64,000 bases of DNA from Antitrichia curtipendula (GCA_951230915.1 OX579635.1:11842001-11906000), one strand, 5' to 3'; numbered from the stretch's first letter, positions 46,159 through 58,889 are shown. Translations and numbers: made by a program. Notes: a model not told the origin generated them from the letters alone.

Positions 46159-47807
46159 CTGATCATGGTTTTGTACACATTGCGGGGGATCTACAGGACG
46201 AATCTGAATCTTCCAGAACTTTCAAAGCCGATCAAAGAGAGATATTGATGCAACAACTTAGCTACAATTTGCTGGCGGGGTCTCGGATCAATATGGATAG
46301 TGTACATATCATGAAGATTCTTGGTAAGCTACTAACATCCCAGGCCTATTATTTTATTTGGCATCAATTTATTCAACAGTGAACAATTCCAGTCTCCAGC
46401 TAGTTTGTTCACTTTGTTGTGTGTTTCGAAATGGTGTGGTAGAGTTTCGATCTCTCTTCTTTTCTAGAGATGGTACTTGTCCGTTTTATAAGTGCATGTT
46501 AGGAATTAGCTACTTGTTGTTGGTGCTATAGAATCCGTTATTGAAACAACATAAGTAGAGTATGTTTTGCATGTGGAGAGAATTGATTACCCTACCGGAA
46601 GATTCAAGGAGTACAATGATGATAAACCAATATTAAAAAGCAACATGAAGATGCTATTTTAACCTCTTTGTTTGTTGAAACTTGAAAGAACATCCCAAGC
46701 CATGTTATTGATTTCATGTTGTGTTGAGAAGCTACTGCTTTTGATATTGGCAGACGCTCCGCACGCCTTTGCAAGTGATATGTTAAGATGCAATCTACTA
46801 AATATATAATTGGCAATTAAGGCGTGATTAATCTTGACATCGACTAATTGTGTGAGCGAGCTTCGTCGTCCAGCGGGAAGCAACCGTCCTAGAGAAGGTC
46901 TCAACACAGGAGCCCAAGAATATCAGGCAACTACAGTTGCTACACCAGTACCGCTTCCAACTTGGGTCGACAGTAGAGCACCGACCAACACTTCTCGGAG
47001 AGCAACGGGACTTCAAGCTGGCCAGTCGAAATTTGTTGCTGCAACTCAGGCTCCTGCATATTCTAATGAGGGTCTTGCGCATGTATTCAAGTCTACTCCA
47101 TATCCGAGCCAGGCACCGGCACATTCTGACGAGGGTCCTGCACATCCGCTTGCACTTTCTCTCGGGGGTACGGCACATTCATACGAGGGTCCTCCACTTT
47201 CTATTGAGCGTCCTCCGGCTCATCCATATGAGGCTCTTCCACTTTCTATCGAGGGTTCTGTCCATCTAGCACTGACTTACATGGCCCCAAGCCAGTCGGA
47301 AGAGAAAGAGGAGGAGGAGAATTACAATACGGCTTCAGATTACAAGAAGGTAGACTCTGACAATGAAGACCAGGCCGCCGATGTATCACAGGATGTTGAC
47401 AAGGTTCATTCGTTAAGCTTCATGCCAAGTGTATGATTTATTTCATTTTTTCTATAGAGTATGAATATATAGTTCAATAGATCATTGAAACCTAGAATTA
47501 TTACAGGAATGAATGACTTGGTGCAGCTGAAGAGAAATTCACCTGGACTAACTCAATTCAGTTAAGTACTGGTTTTTGTTAAACTGTTTTGTTTCTTGTG
47601 ATTAATTAGCTTGCTATGCATGGGCCACCAGGGCCGGGAGGGGACGTGGTTCAGAGAGTGTGCAGAAAGTTTCATACCTACTACAAATTCTCCAAATGAC
47701 TTAAAATTTTTCAGAGAACAACTATTTGATGTGGTTCCATACTTCCATTGATCTTCTTTGCAGGACCAAGTGGAGTGGAGACTGTGGAGGGATGTAAAGG
47801 TAAGGTA

Positions 47808-48207
47808 GTGTGCTGTAATTGCGACCCTTTAAGGGCTGATTCGCCTTTTCCATAGGTTTGTATGATTAAAAATATTTTTAGCTCATTTTTCAGAGAAATT
47901 CAAATAGATGCCGAATGTAACACAAGTGGTTTCAAATTTTTTGAAGCCTTTTTGAATTAGTTATGAATTTTCAAAGATTTCTGTTGTAGGTACCTATTTG
48001 TGACCCTAGGTCTCCCAAAATCTGTCCCCTTGCAACTTCTAAAGTGATTTGAGGAAATCAAGATCAATGATTGGCTCTTGCAATAGAAAAACAATTTTTC
48101 CTTGATGCATTCAATAGCTAAAGTGGTCCATTGAAGGATCACCTACAATCCATTCTACAACTAATTATAGGGTCGGTTTGAAGGAGAGGGTCGCAATTAC
48201 AGCACAC
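47808..48207 (+). mobile_element. MITE with GTGTGCTGTAATTGCGACCC ends, copy 1
   Basis: Left GTGTGCTGTAATTGCGACCC and right GGGTCGCAATTACAGCACAC are perfect inverted repeats, with 7-bp duplication TAAGGTA at 47,801-47,807 and 48,208-48,214. It lies eight bases inside the intron after exon 47,764-47,799, leaving the donor intact. Confidence 0.85.
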
Positions 48208-48214
48208 TAAGGTA

Positions 48215-48560
48215 GGTGATCTTTAAATGGAACGAAGTGATCCTTAAATTGACCGCTATAGTGCTATGAATGAATTAGAAAAAAAGGGGTCCCATCCAAT
48301 CATCGGCTTTGTTTTTTCCCATCTTGCAAGTGAGCAGTTTATGGAAGATTTAGGGTCACAAATAGGGACCTACGATACATCTCCTTTGAAAATTCATAAC
48401 TAATTCAATATTGCTCAAAAAAATATGAAACCACTTGTGTTAGATTCCTTGTCTATTTTTCTATCTCTGAAAAATGAATTAAAAATACTACTGACCAAGG
48501 AAGCATATGAAAAAGGCAGATCAGCCCTTAGATGGGCGATTCAAGAGCCTCCTACCTTAG
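48215..48560 (-). mobile_element. diverged inverted copy of the preceding MITE
   Basis: Read on the minus strand it matches the left copy: TAAGGGCTGATCTGCC against TAAGGGCTGATTCGCC, ACACAAGTGGTTTCA and GGTCCCTATTTGTGACCCTA. Together the two form an imperfect 0.75-kb palindrome. Confidence 0.75.
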
Positions 48561-48728
48561 TGCGTGTTTTTTGTATGTTTTGCTTGCATTGTAATGAAAA
48601 GACCCCATTAATTTTGGAATAAATTCTGAAAAGATTGTACGAATCATGAATGATTGTTCAATATAGCTGCCTGGGTGTGAAAGCAACCGAATTTTTACCG
48701 CATAGATTACAATATATCATACTCTGTA

Positions 48729-48961
48729 CTCTCTCCGTCCCGAAATGTTTGTCCGCTTTGAATGTCATGTTTAAGGTTGTTTTGAGTAGGTCGAAAAAAT
48801 ACTTTATTTAGGTTGCAATGAATACATGCAATGTTCTTCATTGATTTTATTGATATAAAATTTGGAATCTCTCTTATTTATGTTTTTCACAAAATGATCA
48901 ATGAAATTGGCTCAAAATAATATCAACAAAATTGTGGACAATCATTTCAGGACGGAAGGAA
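48729..48961. mobile_element. Stowaway-like MITE, 233 bp
   Basis: Left CTCTCTCCGTCCCGAAATG, right CATTTCAGGACGGAAGGA, with TA on both sides. No coding capacity. Confidence 0.8.
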
Positions 48962-50621
48962 TATTTCTCCTTATGGATTTGAATGGAGCAATATGTTCTC
49001 TTGGTGACATTTTAATTGCCCGAGTACAGATTGGAGCACATTCATTTATCAAACATTAGGAATAAGGGGCCTTGGGATTTTGGATCAATTCAAAATGTCT
49101 TATGAATTAGAGATTTTTGTCTTCATTTTCAGTTTTATTACTGTTATACATCCAAGTGATCCAACTCTATTTAATTAGTCTTTAATTTATAGAATCAAAG
49201 TATTATTTGGAAAATTATTTGAGAATCATTATTTTTAATTTAAAAACTAAAAAATGATAACTGTTGTTGGCTCATAGTTCTCTTCAAACTTTTGGTAGAA
49301 CACCAAATTCTTGACCAAAAAATTATTTTAAAACTTGTAATTTCCACACATAGGGCATAGGCTATACTGGTGCTAAATGGAAATACCAAAGTAGTACTAG
49401 AGATACTCTAAGTGTTTGTATTTAAAAGAATAAAGTAACTTAAAGTATAAAAATTAGTAAAATGGCAAAAAATAAATAAAAAATTGAGCTTCATATCTAA
49501 AAGTTTCTTTAAAAGTTGTGTACAAAATTAACCAATAATAAATAAAGAATAATAAAAGAATTTTTTGTTTTTTACTTTATTATTATAGAAAAATAATTTA
49601 TATTTAAAAATACATCAACTCATCAAGTTTCCAAGCTGAAGATGCTCTTGGTCAAATAATCTTTAAAAAAAAAATCCTTTAATCTTTTTGCCATCAATAC
49701 AATGTAAAATTAATAACTGGTTAGATATTTTATATTGTTTTGAGAGTAAATACTAAGTAAAAGACAAAAATTGTGTTCAAAGAGTCAAAGTATTATTCTA
49801 ATAAGTAATATCTAATTCCATTTTTTAAGCTCATTTCATTTTCAGGATTAATAGTAATATTAAAATTTTATAAATGACTAAGATAGACACCCAATAAGAG
49901 TTTGCTTATAATTACTAAGTACTTCATGTAAAATACAAAAAAGTACAAAATAAGTAAGTGAAATCATTGAAGTGCAAAAAAAATTGTATATTATATGCCT
50001 ATACTTTAATACTTATCCATCTCAGATTAATTTGAGTAATAAGCCAAAAAAATTATGGCAAAAAAACATCCTCCTAGTCATAAGATTAATTATAAATTTA
50101 TAAAAACGTTAACTTTAAGAAAATCTAAAGAAAAGAATGACAATGATTAATTATTAAATCTTTAATGAAAAAATATAATTCGAATTCAGAGCATTAAAGC
50201 TAGAAGAAAAAAATGTATTCTACAATAGTTCAATTAGTCTTGTTTCTACAAGTGACTTTGAAAAGTGCTGCACAAAAATCTCAAACTATCATAATTGCAA
50301 AGACAAAGGTATTCTATGGCATTTGCAAGAAACACTACTACTATCTTTTGTCACCCATTACAGCATTACACGACAACATTTTTTCGCTTTTTTTTCAGCC
50401 ATGATTTTTTTTTCCAATTCATAATAATCCCAACTTCATATAAAAGGTAGATAAGAACATTGTACGCATTAGATAAAAAAAAATCATTTATTATTTTCAA
50501 AACACCCCTAATTGGATGTCAATACATCACCCTAAAGGAGGTATTTAGTAGTACTAGTTTGTATCCAAAAATGCAAATTTGAAGCTAACAATTGAAATAC
50601 ACATGAATTCATCTATAAAGA
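48962..50621. other. AT-rich spacer
   Basis: No gene or structured repeat found. Confidence 0.5.
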
Positions 50622-50894
50622 TGGGCAATTTTGTTAAAATGGCGCTATTCTACTACCTTGGCAGTTTTTACATTTCAAACCAGGCAGTCTAAAATATACA
50701 ATTGTCTTAAATGTCTAAAATCTACACCTGTCTTAAATGTCACTTTTACAATTCAAAGCACACAATCTAAAATCTATACATATCCTAGATTTTTGAAAAT
50801 TATATTAGTCCTAGATGGCACTTTCACAATTTAGAGTTCAGACCGAGCAATTTGAAAATGGCACATGGAATACCACCATTTTGACAAAAATTTC
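50622..50894. mobile_element. MITE of the TTTTGTTAAAATGGC family, copy 5
   Basis: Ends GGGCAATTTTGTTAAAATGG and ACCATTTTGACAAAAATTTC; internal CCTAGATGGCACTTTCACAA as in the other copies. Confidence 0.8.
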
Positions 50895-51544
50895 CTTAAT
50901 TATGCCATACATTCAACAAATAGCCTCCTAAAAATAGTATTTTCCCTTCTTGCATATATATTCAAAGTGTACTATCTTTATATTAGCATATAGATTGTAG
51001 AATGTTTTTTTTATGTATATATATAATTTTTAGCTTGTTTAGCCTATTTAAGTTGAAAGTAATGAGCCCATTTTTTTTGAAATTTTTGAAATTTTTTAAA
51101 AAACATTAAAATATCTATTATTGTGAATTTCTTTGTTTATTTGTTCTATAGATAATGTTCACAGAATTTTTCTTAGGCTTGAATTTTGGAGAGTACATTA
51201 TTTTTTGTTTTATACTAATTAAATTTATTTTTTATTTTAGAAGAATTCATTCTCCAATTTTTTTACCAATATAAAAAATAAAACGCAACAGATAGCATAA
51301 GTATTTCTTGCAATTGCCCTTTTATTCAATTGTGTTTGGAAAAACAACCACTTGGGCATGGAAGAATGATTATTTTCCAATTAGCCTTTTGAAAAATTCA
51401 TCAAAATAGCTTTATATATGGAAATTTAATCAATCAAAAGTAAAGTCTATAAAACTATCAATCTTAAAATGTTAAATAATTATCAAATGTATAAACAAGT
51501 TAGAACATATGATAGTGGTTTTGTGACACACATTTACAGCCTAT

Positions 51545-52122
51545 AAGGTGGGTACACCTAAAAGCACCACAAATTGGGCTATGAGTAATTTGAAGGCTGA
51601 GTAGATAATAGTAAATACAAGATTGTAAAGAGATGTGTAGAAAAGGAAGAAATGCACAAAAAAATTCAGATTTTGACAAATATGAGACCACAATAGGGAT
51701 ACAAAGTTTTGGAAGTAGAGTATTCAAAAGCGCTCATAGGCTGCACTGAAAATCAGCAGTCACATGCACAAAGTTCCCCTCCCAAGGTGTCGGAATGAAA
51801 AGAAATGGAGTTGCAATTATGTTTATAACAATGAAAAAAAACACCAAATTAGTAACCAACAAGTAGTAGAAAAGCTTGTCAATAATCAATGGGAATTGTC
51901 CATGTGTTTCAAAGAAGATAAAAGAATGATTACCTTGTCAGGGAAACAAATTAACATGTGATGTGAGCTACAAGCATGTCACTAATACCAAAAATGGCCA
52001 ATGGTTCTTTGATGAACTACCATATTCACTCACTAACAATTTTCAGTAGATAACTACACCATTTAAGGGCTTAATCTAGGGTGCGTTTTAAGGCACTACG
52101 CCATAATGGGTGTACCCACCTT
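51545..52122. mobile_element. TIR element with AGGTGGGTACACC ends
   Basis: AAGGTGGGTACACC (from 51,545) and GGTGTACCCACCTT (to 52,122) are perfect inverted repeats within TATA/TATAT, consistent with a TA target duplication. About 0.58 kb without coding capacity. A relative is at 56,219-56,497. Confidence 0.7.
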
Positions 52123-53857
52123 ATATGAGACCATAGAAGCTCAGTACTTGATTCACAACCTTCTTCTCTATGCTTTTTCTTTAAATTTGGATGTACATCA
52201 CTATAATGTGCTAATTTAAATAATATATTTATTTGTAATTATGGACCTCTGAAACTATGTTGGTATTTGCATGCTATGATATACAATTCTTTTTGGTTGC
52301 AATAGTTAAAAACTTTGGGATTTCATATTAGCAGATGAAAATTGAACTTAGGTGAAACGCTTTTTGATTTTGTTGTGTTTTCACACTAATCATGATTCTT
52401 TTTGGAGCACTTTGAATTATAATTATAATATTAAAACAACATAAAAAAATATAGTTAATGAATACCCCTTTAAGGAAATTGAATCTAAAAAGATAAAGAC
52501 TCATAGAAAATTTTTCTAAGGAGGTGAACTAATAAAGAGCAAATTTCCAAGAAAATAGATACTATGATGTTTTAATTTGTAAAAAATTGGATTTTTTCTT
52601 AATAATAAAATATAAATTGCCCATGTGTATCAACTCCATGCAAATGACCATTCACCAAAAAATCCACCAAAATAATATTTTACATGTTTCAAAATGCAAG
52701 CAATAAGAAGCTTACTTTGTAGACCTCTTTATAACATAGAATTAATTATTTTTTAAATTCCTTTGAAGAGTAGTTGCAAGTCTATCTGAAGACCATTCCC
52801 TCCAAATTTCAGTTCCAAATTTTTTTTAGGGGGGACTAGAAAAAATCTGAACTATGCTAATTGCCGCTAACTTTTCATTCTCCTAAACCCTAAACCCACC
52901 TTAATCTTTCAAATAAAACACAATTAAAAATCAATAATGATAATACTTATAAAAAAAAAAATCCCTTAAGTTTGACCTTCATTTTAACTACTAAAAAATC
53001 CCTAATTCTATATTAAGAGAATTTTTTATAATATAGAAAGCGTTATAGTCAAGCAAAACTTTTAGGGCATTTACAACAAAGTCACTAGACAACATAATTT
53101 AAATATATCTATATTCTCACAAAAATCCATATACAATGTTTTGTTTAGTTGAAACAAGTCCATATACTACACTTCAAAAGTTATATACTCCTATTAAAAA
53201 TTGAAAGTTCTTTAACCAACTATATAAATGTCTTTGTAATGACATTGTTACGTAGTTTGGGTAAATTTTTTTTTAAAAGACTTGACCATTTGTGGTCTAG
53301 AGCCTTTATAATGCTAACATTTCTAAAACACCTCTGTAGCCGATTTATCAAGACACTTATCCGTACAACTAACCTTTTGTTAGTAAACAACTTTATCAAT
53401 GATGAAGTATAAAGATTGTAGACATGACTAAGATGGTTGGGATCATAGAATGTGCATAAGTGCTATTCAATTAGCAATTTGATGTTCCATGGTGCAAAGC
53501 ATCTACACTAGGTTAGAACCACAAATTTCCAATGAGCATTGGACACCAAATAATTTATACTTGTAACATTTTGTGCAGTCATGATGTGCATCAAGTGCTA
53601 CTAATAGTCAAAAATGATTACTTGACACTAAATTGTGGTAGTAAAAACTAGTCAAAAATAAAAAATTGGAAGATGCCCGTTGATGTCAATGCTTAATTAA
53701 GTGTCTGATTTAAGCTATGCATAATTGGTTGTGGGATTTGTATTAAAAGAAGGCACTGCTATAGTCTTATAAATGTATACATGAATGTCATAATTGGTTC
53801 TATATATTATGAAATTGAGTTCCAAAAATTCGTAATATATTCAGACATATTGAAATA
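52123..53857. other. AT-rich spacer
   Basis: No gene. A short CCTAAACCCTAAACCC tract at 52,882-52,897 resembles plant telomere repeat but is only two units. Confidence 0.5.
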
Positions 53858-54741
53858 TTAAGTCTCAAGGCCATTTTTTTGTCAAAACACTCAAAATTGT
53901 CATTTCTATTGCATATATCCAAGAGAATAGAATTTTTTTAAATTTTAAATCTAACCGTAAGATCATATGGTAATAATTTCATAAAGTTTGATTGTATAGA
54001 TTGGAAGATACTAGCATTCAAAGTTGAAAAAAAAATATTTTTGAAAGCTAGCTTGCAATTTCAAATGAGTTGACTACCATTTGTAGAAAACATTTGCACT
54101 ATAAAATTTGAATTAAATTTTTTTTGTGCTAAAGAATTGAATTGAAATTCTAGAAAAAAATTTAAAAAAAATCCACTAGAAATGCATTTTTTGAAAATTT
54201 GTTAAGTAGAAGTAGGTCCAAAATTGAAAGAAAATCCAAATCATTAATAGCTCTAAGATGGGATTGAAACACAATAATTTTAATAGTAAGAATTTTTTAG
54301 AAAGAAAAATTAGCCTTATCAAACAATTTTTTTAAATTTGAGAAACTTGCGTTAGCAAATGAATCCTATAAGCTATTTTTTTCAAGAAAATGCTTAGATT
54401 GCTTCCAAAACAAGATAGTCCTTATCTTTCTCATTACTAGTTCAATGTAGAGAATGAATCAAAGCTTCACATATAGACAAAAATATAGTGTTTTAAAAAA
54501 ATTAATTAATTTAGTTTTGACTTTATGCGATTTTTTTGGCACTACCTACAGAATTTAGTTCTAAGATTTTTACAATATAACTTTTGCACCAATTGAAATA
54601 AAAGTTATATTTCCATGAAACTAATCAATTTTTCTATCTTTATGAGAAATTTTCAAAAAGTTTCACTAAAAAAATGAGGTCTTAGGAACCTATCCAAAAT
54701 CTATTTTATCCCTCAAGGGAACAAGAGACTTTAGAAGTTAT
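53858..54741 (+). mobile_element. TTAA-flanked family, copy C (decayed)
   Basis: Left TTAAGTCTCAAGGCC, right GAGACTTTAGAAGTTATAA; interior matches copies B and E (ACACTCAAAATTGTCATTTC, ATTTTATCCCTCAAGGGA). About 885 bp. Confidence 0.7.
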
Positions 54742-55118
54742 AAAATTGAGTTCCATTTAGATATGTTAAAACTTAAAATCCTAGAGTTTTTTGGGGTGAA
54801 AATTCATGACTTTTTATTACCAACTTTTAAAAAGTGTGTCATGTTTTGATTCCATGGATAGTAATAGGCATTTCTACCTTAATACCTTAAAGACCATTTT
54901 TTTGAATTTTAAACAATGCATGAACCTAAATAGATTCAAAGTCTTTGTTAAGATTGGATGAAGGCCGGACAAAAATTGACTAATAATCATACTATTTGAT
55001 ACAACATAGATATATAGAATAGATCATATTATACATATCATATCTAAAATACTATGACATGTAGATAAAATTGAATGAAATATGAATGAAAGTTGTAAGA
55101 CAATTACACTATTTAAAT

Positions 55119-55215
55119 TGTTAAAAAGAAGGGTATAAATGACTTGTCCACAAACATGATTGCAAAATGGCTATTACAGTCATTGTGGACAAGTCATTTA
55201 TATCCTGTTTTCTAA
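55119..55215. repeat. short hairpin, 22-bp stem
   Basis: TATAAATGACTTGTCCACAA (55,134-55,153) pairs exactly with TTGTGGACAAGTCATTTATA (55,183-55,202), loop about 29 nt; weaker pairing extends outward. Could be a tiny MITE or small-RNA precursor. Confidence 0.75.
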
Positions 55216-55263
55216 TGGTGTTCAAATATATTTGAGAAAGTATGAAAAAATGTACTAGACCTA

Positions 55264-56132
55264 TTAATCACTAAAATCCCATTATTCCCTTGGACAAAAT
55301 GGATTTTGGGCAGGTTCCTATGGACTATGGTCTCAATATTTGTCATAATTTATGGAATTCTTTTTTTGAAGATAGAAAAACACATTAGATTTCCAAAATA
55401 ATTTTGATTTCGACTGGAGTCTAAAAGTATAAGTTATTGCACAAAAAGCCCTTTTTTAGTTTGGCAAGCAAAAAAATCCTTCAAAGAAATTTAAAATAAA
55501 AAACTTAAAAATTTGTTTTGTATATGTAAAGCTTTGATTTATTCCATTTGGATTTGTTATGTGAAAGTTATGGTCAATCTCGTTTTTCAGGATTCATGTT
55601 TACTTCAATTTTCATAATTTAAAAAAAAAAAGTTTCACAAGGTTAAGGTTCCTTGCTAGAACAATATCATTGTTGAGATTAGTGTGTTTCAATTCCATTT
55701 TAGAGCTATTAACAACTTAGATTTTCCTTCAATCTTAAACCTACTTCTTCTTAACAATTTTTTAATGAGTGAAAACTAGATGTTGTTTTGTTTTGTTTTT
55801 ATAAATTTCCTGAATTTTATTCTTCATCATATAAAATTAGAAATTCAAATTTGATAGAGCAAAAATTATAAGTTATGAAGGTTCAAAGCCAAAAAATGTA
55901 ACTGAGCAAGGTGCAAATAAACTTGTTTCCTTCACTTTAAACGCAAATATCTTGCAATATACACAGTCAAATTTTGTGAAATTTCTTCAACAAATTCTTA
56001 TATTAGTCTAATACAAGATCCTAAGGTTAGAAATGCAAAAAAATATTTTAATTTCTTTTTGCTCTTTGCTATAGAAATGGCAATTTTGAGTGGTTTTTGA
56101 TGGAAAAGAGGTCTTGGGACTTTAGAGGTTAA
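55264..56132 (-). mobile_element. TTAA-flanked family, copy D, inverted to copy C
   Basis: TTAATCACTAAAATCCC ... GGGACTTTAGAGGTTAA, 869 bp, minus orientation (AGTGGTTTTTGATGG.. near its right end). With copy C it makes an inverted pair spaced by 0.52 kb. Confidence 0.8.
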
Positions 56133-56218
56133 ATCTAAATTACTAACTAATACCATTGTTATGAATGCGACTTGCCAAATTCCATAAACAAGAGTAGTAA
56201 GTAAATTTCATGAATACA

Positions 56219-56497
56219 TAGGTACACCCAAATGTGCCACTAACCTTAAACTGCCATCTTTACTCTGTGTACATCTCCAAAATCAATTATGTACCTATGT
56301 GGAAGAAACCATTTTAGAACCAAACTTTGTTCCTTAGTAACTTTTGAATAGAGTATCCAAATGCCACGTTCTCTGGTGCGTTGGAACCTCCTTTCACTTG
56401 CCAACAAGAACATATGAAAATTTATCCAGTATAATAATAGTAGTAACAGTAACTAGGCTCAGTAGCAAAATGTGGCGGTTTTGGGTGTACCCACCTT
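56219..56497. mobile_element. TIR element with (A)GGTGGGTACACCC end, truncated left
   Basis: Right end GGGTGTACCCACCTTAA; left TAGGTACACCCAAA lacks three bases of the repeat. Related to 51,545-52,122. Confidence 0.55.
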
Positions 56498-56565
56498 AAG
56501 TGTGTTTATTACAGGCTTGCTTTAATTAATTCATCGCTTCCTCTACTAGCTAAGGCTGCTAAGCC

Positions 56566-56961
56566 CTACTCACTTTGATTCTCTCGAAGCAGAAGGTTAA
56601 GTCGCACCAAGTCCTCCACGTTTCGTTTCATCTGCTGGGACTCTTTCTCCACCTTCTGCATCTTCAACTGCAACTCCTTCACAGTTTGCTCCAACTGCTC
56701 TCGCTCTTGCATCGTCTTCGTCAACTCCAACTGCAAAGCCTTCACGTGTTGCTCCACCTGCTCTTGTTCTCTCTGCTTCTGGCTCATTTGGACGAGAACC
56801 TCGTCTGTGATGTCCAACTGTTTCTGGTTCATCTCAAAGAGATCAATGTAATCACGGATCCAAGATTCGTCCTTTCGCTCCCCCTCACTCTTCGACGCCC
56901 TCAGCTCCATCTCCAAGGCGTGGTTGCGCCAGGCAAGGGCACTGTTTAACCTGGATGTCAT
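56566..56961 (-). CDS. coiled-coil protein, complete small gene or last exon
   Basis: The minus frame from ATG 56,961 to TAG 56,566 encodes 131 aa. The first half has ALAWRNHALEMELRASKSEG and DYIDLFEMNQ; the second half is a long Gln/Glu/Leu coiled coil (EQVEQHVKALQLEL, REQLEQTVKELQLKM). A good acceptor TGACATCCAG|GTTAAAC (exon start 56,950) would instead make this a terminal exon entered with one base of a codon. I could not link it in phase to upstream frames. Region 56.5-58.4 kb has gene-like GC. Function unknown; dimerisation through the coiled coil is inferred. Confidence 0.6.
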   Translation of the reverse strand: MTSRLNSALAWRNHALEMELRASKSEGERKDESWIRDYIDLFEMNQKQLDITDEVLVQMSQKQREQEQVEQHVKALQLELTKTMQEREQLEQTVKELQLKMQKVEKESQQMKRNVEDLVRLNLLLRENQSE

Positions 56962-58420
56962 TGATCGATTATATATCGATCGATCTTCTCCGCTTATGTG
57001 TTTAGTTTCCAACAGTGAATATCATACGTACAGACTCTGCACTTTGTCGATTTACAGCCTGTGAGTACAAATTGAAAAGGACGTGAATGAGTATGGGAGG
57101 CAATGCAGCATCAGGACTAACAGAAATCTTTGTTAAATTGGGGCAACCAAGACTGACTGTAACATTCAAGGAATAGGAAACTACGAAATCCTGGTCGGTA
57201 GATTTGAGCTTAGAGCTGCGTCGTCTGCAAGCCGTGATTGAAGCCGTTGAAGTCTGCCGATTTAATGAAACTGAGGTCGTTAGAATATGGATTGGATAAC
57301 CTTCAAGAGTTGGGAAGCTTGTGGAAGTTATTGGGTATAATGCCAAGTTGAGAATGCCCATTTCTGCAACTTTATTTGTTGATCTAACTAAGAGTTGACG
57401 ATGTATAAAAAGAAAAGAAGGGTTTATGACTCTCAAATCTCACTGAGAGAGTGGGACAATGGCCTTGCATTCCAACCTAAAAGTTGGCATTACGAAAAGC
57501 AGGGCAAGTCATGATTCGCCAAGTAACAACGTTTTCTCTCTGACTAGTGATTAAGAAGTGCCTGGTAGCAATACCTAAGTTATTACAACCTCTCAACGTC
57601 GATTTTGTTAATTGGCGGTACAATTTCACTACTTTTGACACTTTTCAAGACGTCCAAACTGAAACGTAAATCTGTCGCTATTCTTATATATAGAGTGGTG
57701 TGTCGATGTACGTCACACATTTTAGCGCCGAAATCAAGGCAATTTAACAAAATACACAGTGATACTCTTACAAGGTTGCTTACAACACTACTAAATTCCA
57801 GACTCGGACAAAAATTAATTTTTTTTAAATGCAAAAAGGAGTGGTTGTCCTTTGTTATTAATGGGATGCTACATCCGAGATGGTATTCGAAATCCGACTG
57901 GATAAATGACTGGGCTACTAAGAATTTAAGATTTCGTTGGACAGGGTGGGGACATTATCTTTCAAGCATTTCCAGGCATAGAACTGAACTTCACATGTAC
58001 AGTGCATCGCCCCATCGACTGAATTAGGACTGAACGTCGTGCACTTGCAATTAAAAGCAGGTTGAATCTTCTACTTAGCAGCCAATTTAATTAACTGAAA
58101 AGCTTGGAAAGTTCACATGCTCTATCTAGCTATGTCTAATAAATTAAAGTTGTTAACATCCATGGCCAGGGCAAATGCTTTTCGTATACCAACGCAAATT
58201 ATATATGATGTCAGCTGCAAACTGGAATAAAAAATCACAAGAAAAGAGTACCTCAGATGAGATCGAAGCTGGAATACGAAATGGAAGTTGTGTCTGGAAG
58301 TTCGGTCTGTTGTGCGTGTGGCTAACAAGTGACTGCTCTCTAAGTCCTTAAGGTGATCGTTCAAGCCTCGACCGGTGATGGACTTTGTCCAGCAAGACCT
58401 GAAGGAAGCCTCGGTAGTTG
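56962..58420 (-). other. probable upstream part of the coiled-coil gene
   Basis: Moderate-GC DNA with open minus frames 57,436-57,002 (Ser/Thr-rich, donor-like GAGTCT|GTACGTATG) and 58,364-58,252 (HLKDLESSHLLATRTTDRTS, donor CATCTGAG|GTACTC). Phases between these and 56,950 do not agree with the sites I can see, so exon structure is unresolved. A 140-codon plus-strand frame (57,605-58,027) also lies here with no recognisable features. Confidence 0.35.
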
Positions 58421-58781
58421 CTTGAGAAATTCAAAAAGTGCACAGGTGAAGGACTTGCATTCAATTTGCTGCATTTGGGCCAATATATATGGAATTCTAT
58501 AGATCTACAAATTGAAATACTACATGTTCAATTGGACCATTCCAAATATTGTATCCTCAAAAATTCAGGTCTAACAGAAAAATTCTCCAAAAGTTATGAA
58601 CATAGGAATTTAATAGGAATTTTCAAGAAAATAGATACTTTGATGTTTAAATTGTTTGAAAATAGTGAAAAACACTCCAAAAAATAAAACTAAGTTAGGT
58701 TGTTCTTAGGGCTTTGAGGGATGGGGGGTCTTTCTAGTGCCAGATTGCACTAGTAAAAAAAATTTGGCTAAAAAGTGGCAA

Positions 58782-58889
58782 AAAATCTTGAAGTTTTTTG
58801 TTAGGAAACTTTGAATTAAAATAAAATCTTGGATGAAAATCTTGAAGTTTTTTGTTAGGAAACTTTGAATTAAAATAAAATCTTGGATG
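58782..58889. repeat. two-copy tandem duplication, 54 bp
   Basis: AAAATCTTGAAGTTTTTTGT ... TAAAATCTTGGATG repeated exactly at 58,782 and 58,836. Lies in sequence distantly similar to the hAT MITE at 6,975. Confidence 0.9.

Larger units (their letters stand above)
43124..47799 (+). pseudogene. disrupted plus-strand gene, family not recognised
   Basis: Removing the CACTA element (43,297-45,885) and one TCC joins 43,124-43,296 to 45,889 onward in one frame (..YSRISRAP-LAIPLNFVAP..), proline/serine/alanine-rich with a 13-codon repeat (VAP.SS-type, SGAL). A 70-bp tandem duplication (46,019-46,158) then shifts frame: both copies encode RG.Y.PRANKS.DVQE.GA but in different frames. The second frame runs on through FKADQREILMQQLSYNLL to donor ATTCTTG|GTAAGC (46,323). 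Phase-matched exons follow: 46,874-47,430 (with repeats like PAHSDEGPAH, ending acidic), 47,527-47,560 and 47,764-47,799. The frame stays open upstream of ATG 43,124 to about 43,040, so the true start is unknown. No domain recognised. As it stands it cannot make a full protein unless the CACTA is spliced out. Confidence 0.55.

Noticed and set aside
52882..52897. CCTAAACCCTAAACCC as interstitial telomere repeat
   Set aside because: Only two units in AT-rich DNA; chance is likely. The CCCTAAAG ends of the TTAA-flanked elements are likewise transposon termini.
57605..58027. 140-codon plus frame
   Set aside because: No recognisable motif, starts at a non-ATG codon, and lies opposite probable minus-strand gene sequence. 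Not strong enough to call.
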